Source: Thalassolituus maritimus (GTDB taxonomy: Bacteria > Pseudomonadota > Gammaproteobacteria > Pseudomonadales > Oceanobacteraceae). From it: DNA of 64,000 nt. The stretch is taken from positions 1 through 64,000 of the forward strand of contig CAJWBH010000010.1 in NCBI GenBank assembly GCA_913019975.1. Reading direction: 5' to 3'. The position numbers and the translations under genes are program-made. The notes beneath the pieces are model-generated. The model saw only the letters and a program-made list of their open reading frames with translations, was not told the origin of the DNA and ran no database searches. Below are positions 25,382 through 34,324 of this stretch, in pieces (the stretch's first letter is position 1; each line of letters begins with the position of its first letter).

Positions 25382-27594
25382 TAGCTTTGATACGAGTCCG
25401 TTGTATAGCCATACGAGTCATAATAACCTGCATGCGAATCGGTATATTTGGCTTCACGCTCAACGTTCACCTGGTTCAACACAACACCAAGCAACCTAGC
25501 ATTGTTATCGTCTAGACGAGAAATACCAGAAAGAGCAAGCTTGTCTTTCGTGTGATCTGCTTTTACCACATATACCACTCCATCAGCTAATGATGAGAGG
25601 TACAGTGCATCGCTCACTGCCTGCATCGGAGCCGAGTCGATGATGATACGTTGATATCTGTCCCGAAGCGTATCAAGAATGGCCTTGAAGTTTTTTGAAG
25701 CTAATAACTCCAGCGGATTCGGAGGAATTGGCCCTGCGGCAATAACATCAATGCCTAGTGAAGGTACACTCTGAATGCAGCTATCAAGAGTATCTGGATA
25801 CGCTACTGCATTAGAAAGGCCCGGCTTACCGTGAGGTAAACTAAACTTCTTCGCAACCGATGGTCGACGCATATCACAATCAATCAGCAACGTTTTTTCC
25901 ATTTGCCCGAAAGCTTCGGCTACATTACTGGATGTAGTCGTCTTCCCCTCACCGGGAATAGAAGAAGTCACAAGTATTACCTGAGCACTCTGCTCCATAC
26001 TCGCCAGAGTCAGGCTTGTACGTAGGGTCCTGACTGATTCCTTAAAGCCACTCTGCTGATCATCAACAAAAGCCCTCACCAACTGTTCTGTTTCGGCCGG
26101 CTCCTTCTTTGACCCAACAAAAGGAAGTAGTCCCAGCATAGGAACACCTAGTTTGCGGTCAACGTCATCAGGATTCTTAACCGTAGAATCCAGAACGTCG
26201 TACAAAAATGCCAGAGCAACACCAAACATGACGCTTAAGAACAGAGCTGCTGCTACTATCAACTTCTTATTGGGAGCTATTGGAATGCCTGGTTTTATAG
26301 CAGGGTCTACGACGCGAGCATTGGCTGTCTGGAGGTCTCCGGTCGCCGAAGTTTCACTCACGCGATTAAAGAACGCATCGTAGAGCTGCCGGTTTGTATT
26401 TACTTCCCGCACATACTCATTAAGCGTAAATTCGGTTCGATTAAGCCCTTGCGCATCAGACTTAACCTCTTGAAGTGCCTTTTGCAGTGACTCCTCTTTG
26501 CTTTTCGCGACGAGGTAATTACTTTCTAAAGAGGTCGCGATGCGTTTCATCTGAGTCAGAACAGACTCCCTTACAGCATCCAGATCAGACTCTGCAGCGA
26601 TCATTTTCGGGTGCAAGGGACCATAGCGCTTACGCAATTCAGAGACCTTTAATTCAGCCGTAGTTTCATTCTCACGGAGACGACTAACAACCGGGCTGGC
26701 AAGAATTGAAGGTAAACTAGACAGGTTCTCGTATGTAAGAGATCCAAGACTTCTGAGCTGCTGATACGTTCCTTGTAGTTCAACTCTCTGAGAACGCGCC
26801 TCGACAAGCTTTCGAGTGATCTCATCAATTTGCTTAGCTACCAAGGTATTTACACCCTGAACATCTACGAGGTTATTGGCTTCCCTGAACTCCTGCAACT
26901 TCTTCTCGGACTCTTCGAGCTTTTGCTTTAGCCCTCCAAGACGGTCACTGAGCCAGGTGGCTGCTTTCTGAGTAACTTCGACCTTTGCATCCAGCTGACT
27001 TTCAATAAACTGATCTGCCAACTCATTCGCTGCGGTGACAGCCATACTCGGCGACTCACTTTCGACGGAGACCTTAACAAGCTGAGTACTACGTACAGGG
27101 GAGATATCTACTGCTTTTGCAAATCGCCCGACAGTTGACTCAAGAATTTGCTCGTCAGTGGGCGGTTCCTTTTCTACCCCCAAGATATTGTTGATGGTAC
27201 CTCGGATGGAAAATGACTTAGCATTTGCTTCATGGTGCGGATTGAACTCAGGAACATCAACCAGATTAAGCGCCAGCACGACGCGCTTCGCCAACTCCCG
27301 GGATTTGAGAATCTCAAACTGCGTCAGGTAATACTCGTCTGATGCCTTACCTATACCGTAGACCTCCTCAATTGACAGGACTTTAGCTTCCTGCGACTCA
27401 ATCAGAAGAGTAGCCGTCGCACGATAAACAGGAGTCATAACCATCGAGGCCAGTGCCGCAATAATGGTTATGATGACACTTAAAATCAGGATCTTACTGA
27501 GCTGCCGGCGAATGACCTGCCAGTAGTGAGCGAGATCGATAACTTCAACAGTGCCCACGTCAAATTTTCCCATACCCGTATTGCGACCTTCCAT
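25381..27594 (-). CDS. Wzc-like polysaccharide co-polymerase and BY-type tyrosine autokinase
   Basis: An inner-membrane protein of 737 residues that controls exopolysaccharide chain length and export. It has an N-terminal Wzz domain with a first membrane span (ILILSVIITIIAALASMVM, about residue 35), a long periplasmic coiled coil (about 180-400) and a second span near 430 (LIVAAALFLSVMFGVALAFL). The cytoplasmic BY-kinase domain has Walker A (SIPGEGKTTTSS) and Walker A' (LLIDCDMRRPS). The tail has a cluster of tyrosines (YYDSYGYTTDSY), the usual autophosphorylation sites. The ATG at 27594 begins 1 bp after the upstream stop; other ATGs at 27615 and 27573 are possible. It pairs with the Wza-like gene upstream. 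Confidence 0.92.
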   Translation of the reverse strand: MEGRNTGMGKFDVGTVEVIDLAHYWQVIRRQLSKILILSVIITIIAALASMVMTPVYRATATLLIESQEAKVLSIEEVYGIGKASDEYYLTQFEILKSRELAKRVVLALNLVDVPEFNPHHEANAKSFSIRGTINNILGVEKEPPTDEQILESTVGRFAKAVDISPVRSTQLVKVSVESESPSMAVTAANELADQFIESQLDAKVEVTQKAATWLSDRLGGLKQKLEESEKKLQEFREANNLVDVQGVNTLVAKQIDEITRKLVEARSQRVELQGTYQQLRSLGSLTYENLSSLPSILASPVVSRLRENETTAELKVSELRKRYGPLHPKMIAAESDLDAVRESVLTQMKRIATSLESNYLVAKSKEESLQKALQEVKSDAQGLNRTEFTLNEYVREVNTNRQLYDAFFNRVSETSATGDLQTANARVVDPAIKPGIPIAPNKKLIVAAALFLSVMFGVALAFLYDVLDSTVKNPDDVDRKLGVPMLGLLPFVGSKKEPAETEQLVRAFVDDQQSGFKESVRTLRTSLTLASMEQSAQVILVTSSIPGEGKTTTSSNVAEAFGQMEKTLLIDCDMRRPSVAKKFSLPHGKPGLSNAVAYPDTLDSCIQSVPSLGIDVIAAGPIPPNPLELLASKNFKAILDTLRDRYQRIIIDSAPMQAVSDALYLSSLADGVVYVVKADHTKDKLALSGISRLDDNNARLLGVVLNQVNVEREAKYTDSHAGYYDSYGYTTDSYQS

Positions 27595-27595
27595 T

Positions 27596-28123
27596 TTAGA
27601 AAAAGCTCTGTTCAACTGTGATCACATCACCGGGACGAACAACATCAGCAAGCTTGGTTCGAGTCTTGTCAGAGCTATCGTCATCGTCGTGCACGACATA
27701 TATTTTGCTCTTGGACGCCCGCTCGGTAAAACCTCCAGCAATTGATATTGCCCGGTCTATTGTAAGACCTGGATGGAAAGAATAACTTCCCGGCTTCTTA
27801 ACCTCCCCTGTCACATAAAAAGGCCGATAATTGATAATACTTACGGTAACGCTGGGGTCGACCAGATATGGACCTTTTAAGCGCTCAGTCAATCGAATCT
27901 CGAGCTCTTTAGGGCTCAAACCTTCAACCTGAATATCGCCGAGGAGGGGATAGGATATTTGTCCAGAGAGACCGATGCGAAGCTCTTTCAGGCTCAGATC
28001 TGGTTCGTCATAAACACTGATAGAAATAAGGTCGCCAGGACCCAACAGATAAATGCCCTCATCAGCATTCGTGAAGGAAGATAGCAAAGCCATCAATACG
28101 GCTAGAGACAAAAACCTGAACAT
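27596..28123 (-). CDS. Polysaccharide export protein, Wza/EpsE-like
   Basis: A 175-residue secreted protein with a signal peptide (RFLSLAVLMALLSSFTNA), then a Poly_export domain (YLLGPGDLISISVYDEPDL) and one SLBB domain (FYVTGEVKKPGSYSFHPG). It lacks the lipobox Cys and the C-terminal amphipathic helix of full Wza, and at 175 residues is about half its length. It is therefore a short periplasmic export protein of the kind that works with a separate outer-membrane barrel. The next gene upstream encodes such a barrel. The stop is 1 bp before the tyrosine kinase start. Confidence 0.9.
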   Translation of the reverse strand: MFRFLSLAVLMALLSSFTNADEGIYLLGPGDLISISVYDEPDLSLKELRIGLSGQISYPLLGDIQVEGLSPKELEIRLTERLKGPYLVDPSVTVSIINYRPFYVTGEVKKPGSYSFHPGLTIDRAISIAGGFTERASKSKIYVVHDDDDSSDKTRTKLADVVRPGDVITVEQSFF

Positions 28124-28188
28124 CTAACAACCCGCAAGAGAAAAGAATACCGGAAGCACTCAGAATGCCCCCGGTGCCGGAGTACGGT

Positions 28189-29403
28189 TTAAATTCCGAC
28201 AGCTACACCGAACGTTATCAACTGCTGGTCATAATCCAAACCGTCTTCAGTTGAGTCGCGTTCAGACTGCTCGACACTTGCGTATACGTCTAACGAGGTC
28301 GTTGGAGAATATGTACCGCGTAAGCCATAACTTATAATGTCATCCTCACGATCAGCTTCACCGGAATCACCGTCATAGTATATGTCTTCAGCGAAGCTCG
28401 CATGCGCTCTCAATGAGAAGAACGTCGAGAACTCGTGAGTCCAGGTAACGCGAGAAAAGGTTGCATCAACATAATTACTGCTCGCACTTGGTGTTTCATT
28501 GGCAGCCTGAGCAGTAAACAACGTGATTGTTGAATAAGTACGTGGATTCCACGTCAAAGAACCTTCCCAAGTAAAGGAGCTATCGGACTCTACGTCCGAA
28601 AGCTCAAATGTACGTTCGCTAACACCGACTTTGGCGCGACTGGTTAACTTACCAGTCAACTCATAGCTAAAACCCGCCAGCGCGCGATAAAGATTACCTT
28701 CACGGCTTTCAGCAATGACTGAGTCGTTGGTGTAATCGATGTCTGTAGCGCTTACATCGAACAACAAGTCGGTGGATGGACTGATATAAACATCAGTTTC
28801 CAGGCTTACACGGTTACGGACATGTTCTCGGTCGCGTGTACCATTAACAAAGTTGTTTTTGTACGACTTCTGGTAGCGATTCAAGCCAGCAGTTATGTTG
28901 AAAAGCGCTGATGAGCTTCCATATGTGTATGAGCCATCATAAATGGTCTCGTCATATCTATCCGGGTCGCGTAAACCAAGCGCTTCTGCACCTTCAACGG
29001 TGCCCGCGCCGCGAGCATCATGCTCATTTCTGAATTGAGCCTCAGCCGCCACCTGATGTCTGGAGTTGAGTTCGAAATCGCCCCCCAGAATTATACCTGT
29101 ATCGGTATAATCATCATTTTCATCTTCAGAGTAAGAGCCCTTCTCCGCGAATAGAGCGGCACGGAGGACTGTTTGGCCCATATCGGCTTCTACACCCAAG
29201 GCAGGAGTGACTTTCGTGATAGTAGAAGAGGTTTGAGTCTCTTCAGGCTGAAGATATACGTTGTCGTTATCTGTGACTTCGAGTCCCACTGCAGGGTACA
29301 CCGAAACACCAGACCCTAGCGGAATCCCGTCTCTCTCAACGGCAAAAGCCCCTGTGCTCAACATTGTTGCTACAGCACCTGCAGGCAGCATCCAAGCTTT
29401 CAT
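28189..29403 (-). CDS. Outer-membrane beta-barrel protein of the exopolysaccharide locus
   Basis: A 404-residue protein with a signal peptide (cleavage after TGAFA, about residue 22). The body alternates polar and aromatic residues in strands such as SALFNITAGLNRYQKSY, LYRALAGFSYELTGKLTSRA and TFGVAVGI at the very C-terminus, typical of outer-membrane barrels. It looks like the putative beta-barrel porin/EpsL type encoded with Wza-like proteins lacking a membrane helix. The likely role is the outer-membrane exit or anchor for the polymer. A 65-bp gap separates it from the export protein. Confidence 0.82.
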   Translation of the reverse strand: MKAWMLPAGAVATMLSTGAFAVERDGIPLGSGVSVYPAVGLEVTDNDNVYLQPEETQTSSTITKVTPALGVEADMGQTVLRAALFAEKGSYSEDENDDYTDTGIILGGDFELNSRHQVAAEAQFRNEHDARGAGTVEGAEALGLRDPDRYDETIYDGSYTYGSSSALFNITAGLNRYQKSYKNNFVNGTRDREHVRNRVSLETDVYISPSTDLLFDVSATDIDYTNDSVIAESREGNLYRALAGFSYELTGKLTSRAKVGVSERTFELSDVESDSSFTWEGSLTWNPRTYSTITLFTAQAANETPSASSNYVDATFSRVTWTHEFSTFFSLRAHASFAEDIYYDGDSGEADREDDIISYGLRGTYSPTTSLDVYASVEQSERDSTEDGLDYDQQLITFGVAVGI

Positions 29404-29419
29404 AGTTTATCCTCACACA

Positions 29420-29878
29420 TCACATTTCAACCTCTTTCTTTCTTGGGTTGAAACCAAAAATTTTCAGTCTTTCTGCGCCAAAAACATACACAAAACATCC
29501 TGACGCGAGCCCCGCAAGCCCACAAGCAAAGTCGAGCACTTCGAATCGTCGTGAAGCCAACGCGTACTGCAAGGTTTCATCGATCGCTAGTGCAAGGGCC
29601 AGAACAACGACTACGGGGACTACACTCCAATAAGGACGCAAATCTAACACTCGGTCAAATGCAAAACAACCTAAAACGGCAAGAACGGCAGCTAGTTGAA
29701 AATGCGCCCATTTATCACCCCCCAACCATTCCTCTAAAGCGTATATCTGTTCAAGCTGAAGCCCCAGACTCTTAAACAGACTAAGCCCCCCCAAAAACAT
29801 GGAGTATGCAAAGAATACGCTCAAGAGAGCTATACGCTTTTTCCTTTCTCTATCCAATCTAATGAACGTGACCACCAA
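29420..29878 (-). CDS. VanZ-like membrane protein
   Basis: A 152-residue inner-membrane protein with about four hydrophobic spans and the two VanZ family motifs, GGDKWAHFQLAA in the middle and IDETLQYALASRRFEVLD later. VanZ-like proteins of this size are common in exopolysaccharide loci but their function is not known. It overlaps the stop of the phosphoglycosyltransferase by 20 bp if the TTG at 29878 is the start (AAAGG about 5 nt upstream); GTG 29875 is an alternative. Translation is probably coupled to that gene. Confidence 0.8.
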   Translation of the reverse strand: MVVTFIRLDRERKKRIALLSVFFAYSMFLGGLSLFKSLGLQLEQIYALEEWLGGDKWAHFQLAAVLAVLGCFAFDRVLDLRPYWSVVPVVVVLALALAIDETLQYALASRRFEVLDFACGLAGLASGCFVYVFGAERLKIFGFNPRKKEVEM

Positions 29879-31262
29879 TGAAACCTTTGAAGAATGTCAG
29901 CAATACAATCTTGACATCCATCCACAGGGACCAGTTCCTGATGTAATCTAAATCGTACTCGACCCTGCCTTCCATTTTGTCCAGAGTATCTGTCTCTCCC
30001 CGATACCCATTGATCTGCGCCCAGCCAGTGATGCCCGGCTTCACCTTATGCCGCAACATGTAATATGGAATCAACTTACGATACTCCTCATTATGCGCAA
30101 CGGCATGAGGACGAGGGCCCACAACGGACATACTCCCCTGAAGAACATTAATAAACTGTGGTAACTCATCCAGGGACGTCCTGCGGATGAAAGCACCCAC
30201 CGGGGTTATTCGGGCGTCACCTTTTTTTGCCTGAACCACTTTATCGCCATTATCCATAGTGGTCATACTGCGAAACTTCCAAACCTCGATAGGTCGGCCA
30301 TCTAAGCCATACCGATACTGTTTGAAAATAACAGGCCCGCGAGACGTAAACTTAACCGCCCCCGCTATAACTAGCATAGGCAAAGCGATCACCGTGAGAA
30401 CGCCGATAGAAAATAAGATATCAAACATTCTCTTAAGCACATCATTGATGCCAAATATCGGGGAGTCATAAACACTCAACGTTTGCATATGGCCAACTTC
30501 ACTAAGACGAGCGTGTAGCAGGTTGAATGTGAAGAAGTCGGGAATCAAATGGACCGACGCCGTGGTGTCACCACATTTTTGCAGAATTTCAGCAATACGA
30601 GCCTGCGCCTTCAGAGGCAAAGCAATAAAGATAACTTCAAACTTCCCAGACTGCGTGAGCTGAATAAGTTCATCAATAGTGCCCATCAACTCAACGTCAT
30701 CGTGCTCTGCCAAGATCCGCTCATCGCAACGATCATCGAAGAACCCCCAGAACTGATACCCCAATTCAGGACTACGATCGATTTGCTTGCGCATTTCCAG
30801 AGCAGCCTCGTTAACGCCAACAATAGCAACCCGCCGGGTATTGTACCCTCGCAACCTGATAGATCTCAGAAACTGACGGAATATCAACCGCCAGGTACTA
30901 AGAAGCAACAGCGACCCCAGCATCCAACTACCCATCACTAAACGTGAGTAGTCTTCTGAGACTTTCGCGAAGAAAGCGATAACCAGTAGAGAGGTAGCAA
31001 CGAGAACCCAGGCCGCAGACGTTATCGTGACCATTCTCACCGCGGAGGTCGCTCTCCAGGAGCGATACACCTCAAGAGACTCAGCAACCAGCAGATACCC
31101 CAAGCCACCCAGAAGGGCCGCGGTTAGATAATGAGGGCCTAGATTAATACCGTACAGAGTAGAGCACAGGATGAGAGTAACAAGAATGATCGCCAGATCA
31201 ATGAGCCGGTATACAACCCCGAAAGCATTCTCATTCGACCGAATCATTCCTTGTTTAGTCAT
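29859..31262 (-). CDS. Undecaprenyl-phosphate sugar-1-phosphate transferase, WcaJ-like
   Basis: Starts exopolysaccharide repeat-unit assembly by moving a hexose-1-phosphate from its UDP form to undecaprenyl phosphate. The 467-residue protein has about four N-terminal membrane spans and a central CoA-binding-like domain (RRVAIVGVNEAALEMRKQI). A fifth hydrophobic segment (about 280-300) follows. The C-terminal bacterial-sugar-transferase domain has YRYGLDGRPIEVWKFRSM, RTSLDELPQFINVL and SVVGPRPHA. ATG 31262 is preceded by AGGGG at good spacing. A CRP-type site lies about 100 bp upstream, and it heads the export operon 31.3-24.7 kb. Confidence 0.94.
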   Translation of the reverse strand: MTKQGMIRSNENAFGVVYRLIDLAIILVTLILCSTLYGINLGPHYLTAALLGGLGYLLVAESLEVYRSWRATSAVRMVTITSAAWVLVATSLLVIAFFAKVSEDYSRLVMGSWMLGSLLLLSTWRLIFRQFLRSIRLRGYNTRRVAIVGVNEAALEMRKQIDRSPELGYQFWGFFDDRCDERILAEHDDVELMGTIDELIQLTQSGKFEVIFIALPLKAQARIAEILQKCGDTTASVHLIPDFFTFNLLHARLSEVGHMQTLSVYDSPIFGINDVLKRMFDILFSIGVLTVIALPMLVIAGAVKFTSRGPVIFKQYRYGLDGRPIEVWKFRSMTTMDNGDKVVQAKKGDARITPVGAFIRRTSLDELPQFINVLQGSMSVVGPRPHAVAHNEEYRKLIPYYMLRHKVKPGITGWAQINGYRGETDTLDKMEGRVEYDLDYIRNWSLWMDVKIVLLTFFKGFIGGHVH

Positions 31263-31356
31263 ACCCTACCCCTAAGCCATTCATTTGGACTGTCCCTGAT
31301 GGTGATAACACCAAGTGCGCCATGGTACCAATACGGCGACTCCAGAACCATTATTA

Positions 31357-31372
31357 TGTGACGCCTATCACA
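31357..31372. promoter_or_regulatory. Perfect CRP/Vfr-type palindrome upstream of the exopolysaccharide operon
   Basis: TGTGACGCCTATCACA is an exact TGTGA-N6-TCACA operator, the core consensus of CRP-family regulators. Its centre is about 102 bp from the start codon of the initiating transferase, in the 216-bp intergenic region. This allows activation of a promoter just downstream. The regulator itself is not in the window. Confidence 0.65.
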
Positions 31373-31478
31373 GAGCTGTCTAGCCGACTCAGTGTAAGTG
31401 ACAGCAATGATCTCGTGATTTACTGAACATTTGAACAGTTTGTCAGCCCGCTTACGCTACCACATAGGTGTGACAAAT

Positions 31479-32891
31479 TTATTTAAACGGAATCAACACC
31501 CTGATATCCGGGAATTCTTTCATAAGCCGCACCTTGAGTTCACGCTTGGCCTCATCGTCTCCATGTACAATGCGTACAATTTCAGGGCCGTGACGTATGC
31601 GCTTAATAAAGTTCAGTAAATCTTTCTGATCCGCATGAGCACTGTACCCAGACAAGGTATACACACCCGCCCGAATGTCTGTTTTCTCGCCATCGAGATA
31701 GACATACCCGCCCCGTGGGCCGTACTTCTGAATATCCCTGCCCGGCGTCCCTTGAGCCTGATAGCCCACAAACACGACATCCGTGCGCTCGTCAGGCAAC
31801 AAGGCCTTCAGATAATTCATCATTCGACCGCCTGCACACATACCACTCGCTGCAATCACGATGGCTGGTTTTCCCGTGTTAGCCAGATACTCAACGGTCT
31901 GCATGTGCTCCCGGTGAGATTCGATGGTCGTCAGCTGCTCAAACGACAAAGGATGGCGGCCAGACCGAAGACGCTGCCTTGCCTCGGCATCCCAAAGCTT
32001 CTTTAACGAACGATAATGTGCCGTGAATTCAGCAGCTAATGGAGAATCGACAATGATATCGAGTGACTCCCACAGAGCTGCTTGCTCGTCATTTGTCGAC
32101 TTATGCGTTGCCCGGTGAATGATCTCCTCGATCTCATACAGCAGCTCCTGCGTGCGCCCAATCGAAAATGCCGGAATCAGAACCGTACCCCGATTCTTGA
32201 GGCAGCGCTCGATCGTCTTCTGCAAACGTTGTCGACGGGTTCTCCTGCCCTCGTGGCACTTATCACCGTAAGTACTCTCAATCACCAGATCATCGCAACG
32301 ATACGGCGACTTAGGCGCGGGCAGTAGTGGCGAATACGGCGCCCCGAGATCCCCCGAAAACACGACACGTTTTGAGCCGCGCAACTTCTCGCCCACAGCG
32401 CATTCAACATACGCAGAACCAAGAATATGCCCTGCGCGCTGAAACTTGAGTTGCAGCCCAGCAATATCAGCAGGTTTAAACCACTCCTTGAAAGGCACAG
32501 CGACCAACTGCTTATCCAGCAAGCGCAAGAAATTATTAATCAGAGACTCGTCACGGGTAACACCGACCTTTAAGGCGTCTTCAAGTACCAACGGCAACAA
32601 TTGAGCCGTTGCTTCGGTGGCGTAGATAGGGCCAGAAAAACCCGCCGCCATCAGATAAGGAATACGCCCGACGTGATCAATGTGACAGTGAGTGACGACT
32701 AACGCCCTAACCCTCGATATATCGAAATCGATGGGCGACTCGCCCCTGGCCAGACCTTCAGAAATGGCCTCGCCCTCAGCGCCCTGAAACATACCGCAAT
32801 CAATAAGAATGGCATCGCCAGAATCCAGCGTCAGCCGGTGGCAAGAACCCGTGACGCCATCAACCGCGCCATGGTGAGAGATTTTGTACAT
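31479..32891 (-). CDS. Metallo-beta-lactamase fold beta-CASP RNase-like protein
   Basis: A 470-residue cytosolic protein of the CPSF/RNase J-like superfamily. Zinc ligands are seen in VVTHCHIDHVGRIPYL (about residue 66) and in later His/Asp motifs (AGHILGSAY, FSGDLG). The beta-CASP domain (about 190-380) follows. The C-terminal RNA-specificity region ends GYSAHADQKDLLNFI and VRIVHGDDEAK. Such proteins are usually endo- or exonucleases acting on RNA. It stands between the export operon and ugd with its own gaps, so a link to polysaccharide synthesis is not implied. The ATG at 32891 is the only good start. Confidence 0.88.
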   Translation of the reverse strand: MYKISHHGAVDGVTGSCHRLTLDSGDAILIDCGMFQGAEGEAISEGLARGESPIDFDISRVRALVVTHCHIDHVGRIPYLMAAGFSGPIYATEATAQLLPLVLEDALKVGVTRDESLINNFLRLLDKQLVAVPFKEWFKPADIAGLQLKFQRAGHILGSAYVECAVGEKLRGSKRVVFSGDLGAPYSPLLPAPKSPYRCDDLVIESTYGDKCHEGRRTRRQRLQKTIERCLKNRGTVLIPAFSIGRTQELLYEIEEIIHRATHKSTNDEQAALWESLDIIVDSPLAAEFTAHYRSLKKLWDAEARQRLRSGRHPLSFEQLTTIESHREHMQTVEYLANTGKPAIVIAASGMCAGGRMMNYLKALLPDERTDVVFVGYQAQGTPGRDIQKYGPRGGYVYLDGEKTDIRAGVYTLSGYSAHADQKDLLNFIKRIRHGPEIVRIVHGDDEAKRELKVRLMKEFPDIRVLIPFK

Positions 32892-32972
32892 ATATCGTCC
32901 TTGATATGTGTTTTTAGAGGGCGAACAGCCCTTATAACCTTTAAGAGGGAATCAGCCAGCTTGCTCCACCAA

Positions 32973-33050
32973 TGTGGGAGCGAATCAGCCGAAGGCTATT
33001 CGCGAAGCCTATCGCTATTAGCCAGGCAAGCTGGCTGAATAGCTCCCACA
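32973..33050. repeat. Single REPIN at the 3' end of ugd
   Basis: One REPIN: REP with head GTGGGAGCGAATCAGCC and stem closing GGCTATTCGC, a short spacer, then the inverted partner ending GAATAGCTCCCACA. It ends 2 bp before the ugd stop codon position on the plus strand, so it forms the ugd 3' UTR. A degraded third element (AATCAGCCAGCTTGCTCC) lies just before it at 32949-32968. Confidence 0.9.
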
Positions 33051-33052
33051 AA

Positions 33053-34219
33053 TCAATCCGCCCCGAACAGATCCCGCGTATACACTTTGCTTTCGACATC
33101 GCGAATATCATCCGACAAACGGTTAGCGATAATCACATCCGACTCGGCCTTAAATGCTTCAAGGTCATTCACCACCCGCGAATTGAAGAAATCCTCTTCT
33201 TCCAGCACTGGCTCATACACAATAACCTCAATGCCCTTCGCCTTGATGCGCTTCATCACACCCTGAATTGCCGAAGCACGGAAGTTATCAGACCCCGACT
33301 TCATCACCAGACGATAGATACCCACCACCTTCGGGTTCTTACGAATCACAGAATCCGCAATAAAGTCTTTACGGGTGCTGTTGGCATCCACAATGGCGCG
33401 CACGATATTACTCGGTACGTCTTCAAAGTTCGCCAGCAACTGCTTGGTATCTTTCGGCAAGCAGTAACCACCATACCCAAACGACGGGTTGTTGTAGTGG
33501 TTACCAATACGCGGATCGAGACCAACACCCTCGATAATCTGGCGAGTATTCAGGCCATGAGTCTCTGCGTACGAGTCCAGCTCATTAAAATACGCCACAC
33601 GCATCGCAAGATACGTGTTCGAAAACAGCTTAACGGCTTCAGCTTCAGTCGCATCAGTAAACAGTACAGGAACATCCTGCTTAACCGCACCCTGCAACAG
33701 AAGGTCAGCAAACTCTTTAGCACGCTCAGACTGCTCACCAACGATAATACGGCTTGGATACAGGTTATCGTACAGCGCCTTACCTTCACGCAGAAACTCA
33801 GGCGAGAAAATCAGGTTCTCACAACCCGTCTCTTCTTTCAGCTTCTGGGTGTAGCCCACCGGAATCGTCGACTTAATCACCATCACGGCATCCGGGTTCA
33901 CTGCCGTTACATCAGCAATCACGCTCTCAACCGAGCGGGTGTTGAAGTAGTTTGTTACCGGGTCATAGTCAGTCGGTGTAGCGATCACAACAAATCGAGC
34001 ACCAGAGTATGCTTCGCTCTTATCCAGGGTCGCCCGGAAATTTATATCGCGGTTCGCCAGAAAGTCAGAAATCTCAGCATCCACAATAGGTGATTGCTTG
34101 TTATTCAGCATCTCGACCTTCTCGGGCACGATATCGACAGCAACCACTTCATTATGCTGTGCCAGCAGCATCGCGTTAGAAAGGCCAACATAGCCGGTAC
34201 CGGCAATAGCGATTTTCAT
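33053..34219 (-). CDS. ugd: UDP-glucose 6-dehydrogenase
   Basis: Oxidises UDP-glucose to UDP-glucuronate with two NAD+, supplying uronic acid for the polymer. The 388-residue protein has the NAD-binding start [19 protein letters not shown], the [20 protein letters not shown] segment, and the catalytic cysteine in [19 protein letters not shown]. Length fits the short Ugd class found in enteric bacteria. A REPIN lies 2 bp after the stop. A UDP-glucuronate epimerase in the same locus (54.6-55.6 kb) would use its product. Other nucleotide-sugar 6-dehydrogenases such as a ManNAc type are less likely. Confidence 0.9.
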   Translation of the reverse strand: MKIAIAGTGYVGLSNAMLLAQHNEVVAVDIVPEKVEMLNNKQSPIVDAEISDFLANRDINFRATLDKSEAYSGARFVVIATPTDYDPVTNYFNTRSVESVIADVTAVNPDAVMVIKSTIPVGYTQKLKEETGCENLIFSPEFLREGKALYDNLYPSRIIVGEQSERAKEFADLLLQGAVKQDVPVLFTDATEAEAVKLFSNTYLAMRVAYFNELDSYAETHGLNTRQIIEGVGLDPRIGNHYNNPSFGYGGYCLPKDTKQLLANFEDVPSNIVRAIVDANSTRKDFIADSVIRKNPKVVGIYRLVMKSGSDNFRASAIQGVMKRIKAKGIEVIVYEPVLEEEDFFNSRVVNDLEAFKAESDVIIANRLSDDIRDVESKVYTRDLFGAD

Positions 34220-34324
34220 ATTTGATCAATCCTGAATCTTTAGATGAAACTTGGCGGAATGTTAACACGCCTCACTCGTTAAGAAAGCTTATCGCGGCCA
34301 CTATGTCAGAAATATGAAACATTC

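Noticed and set aside
31454..31464. RfaH ops-like sequence GGTAGCGT on the minus strand before the export operon
   Set aside because: Only a partial match to ops, and it lies upstream of the CRP-type site, so it would probably not be in the transcript leader.
32972..34093. 373-codon plus-strand frame
   Set aside because: Antisense to ugd; composition is that of a reversed coding frame.
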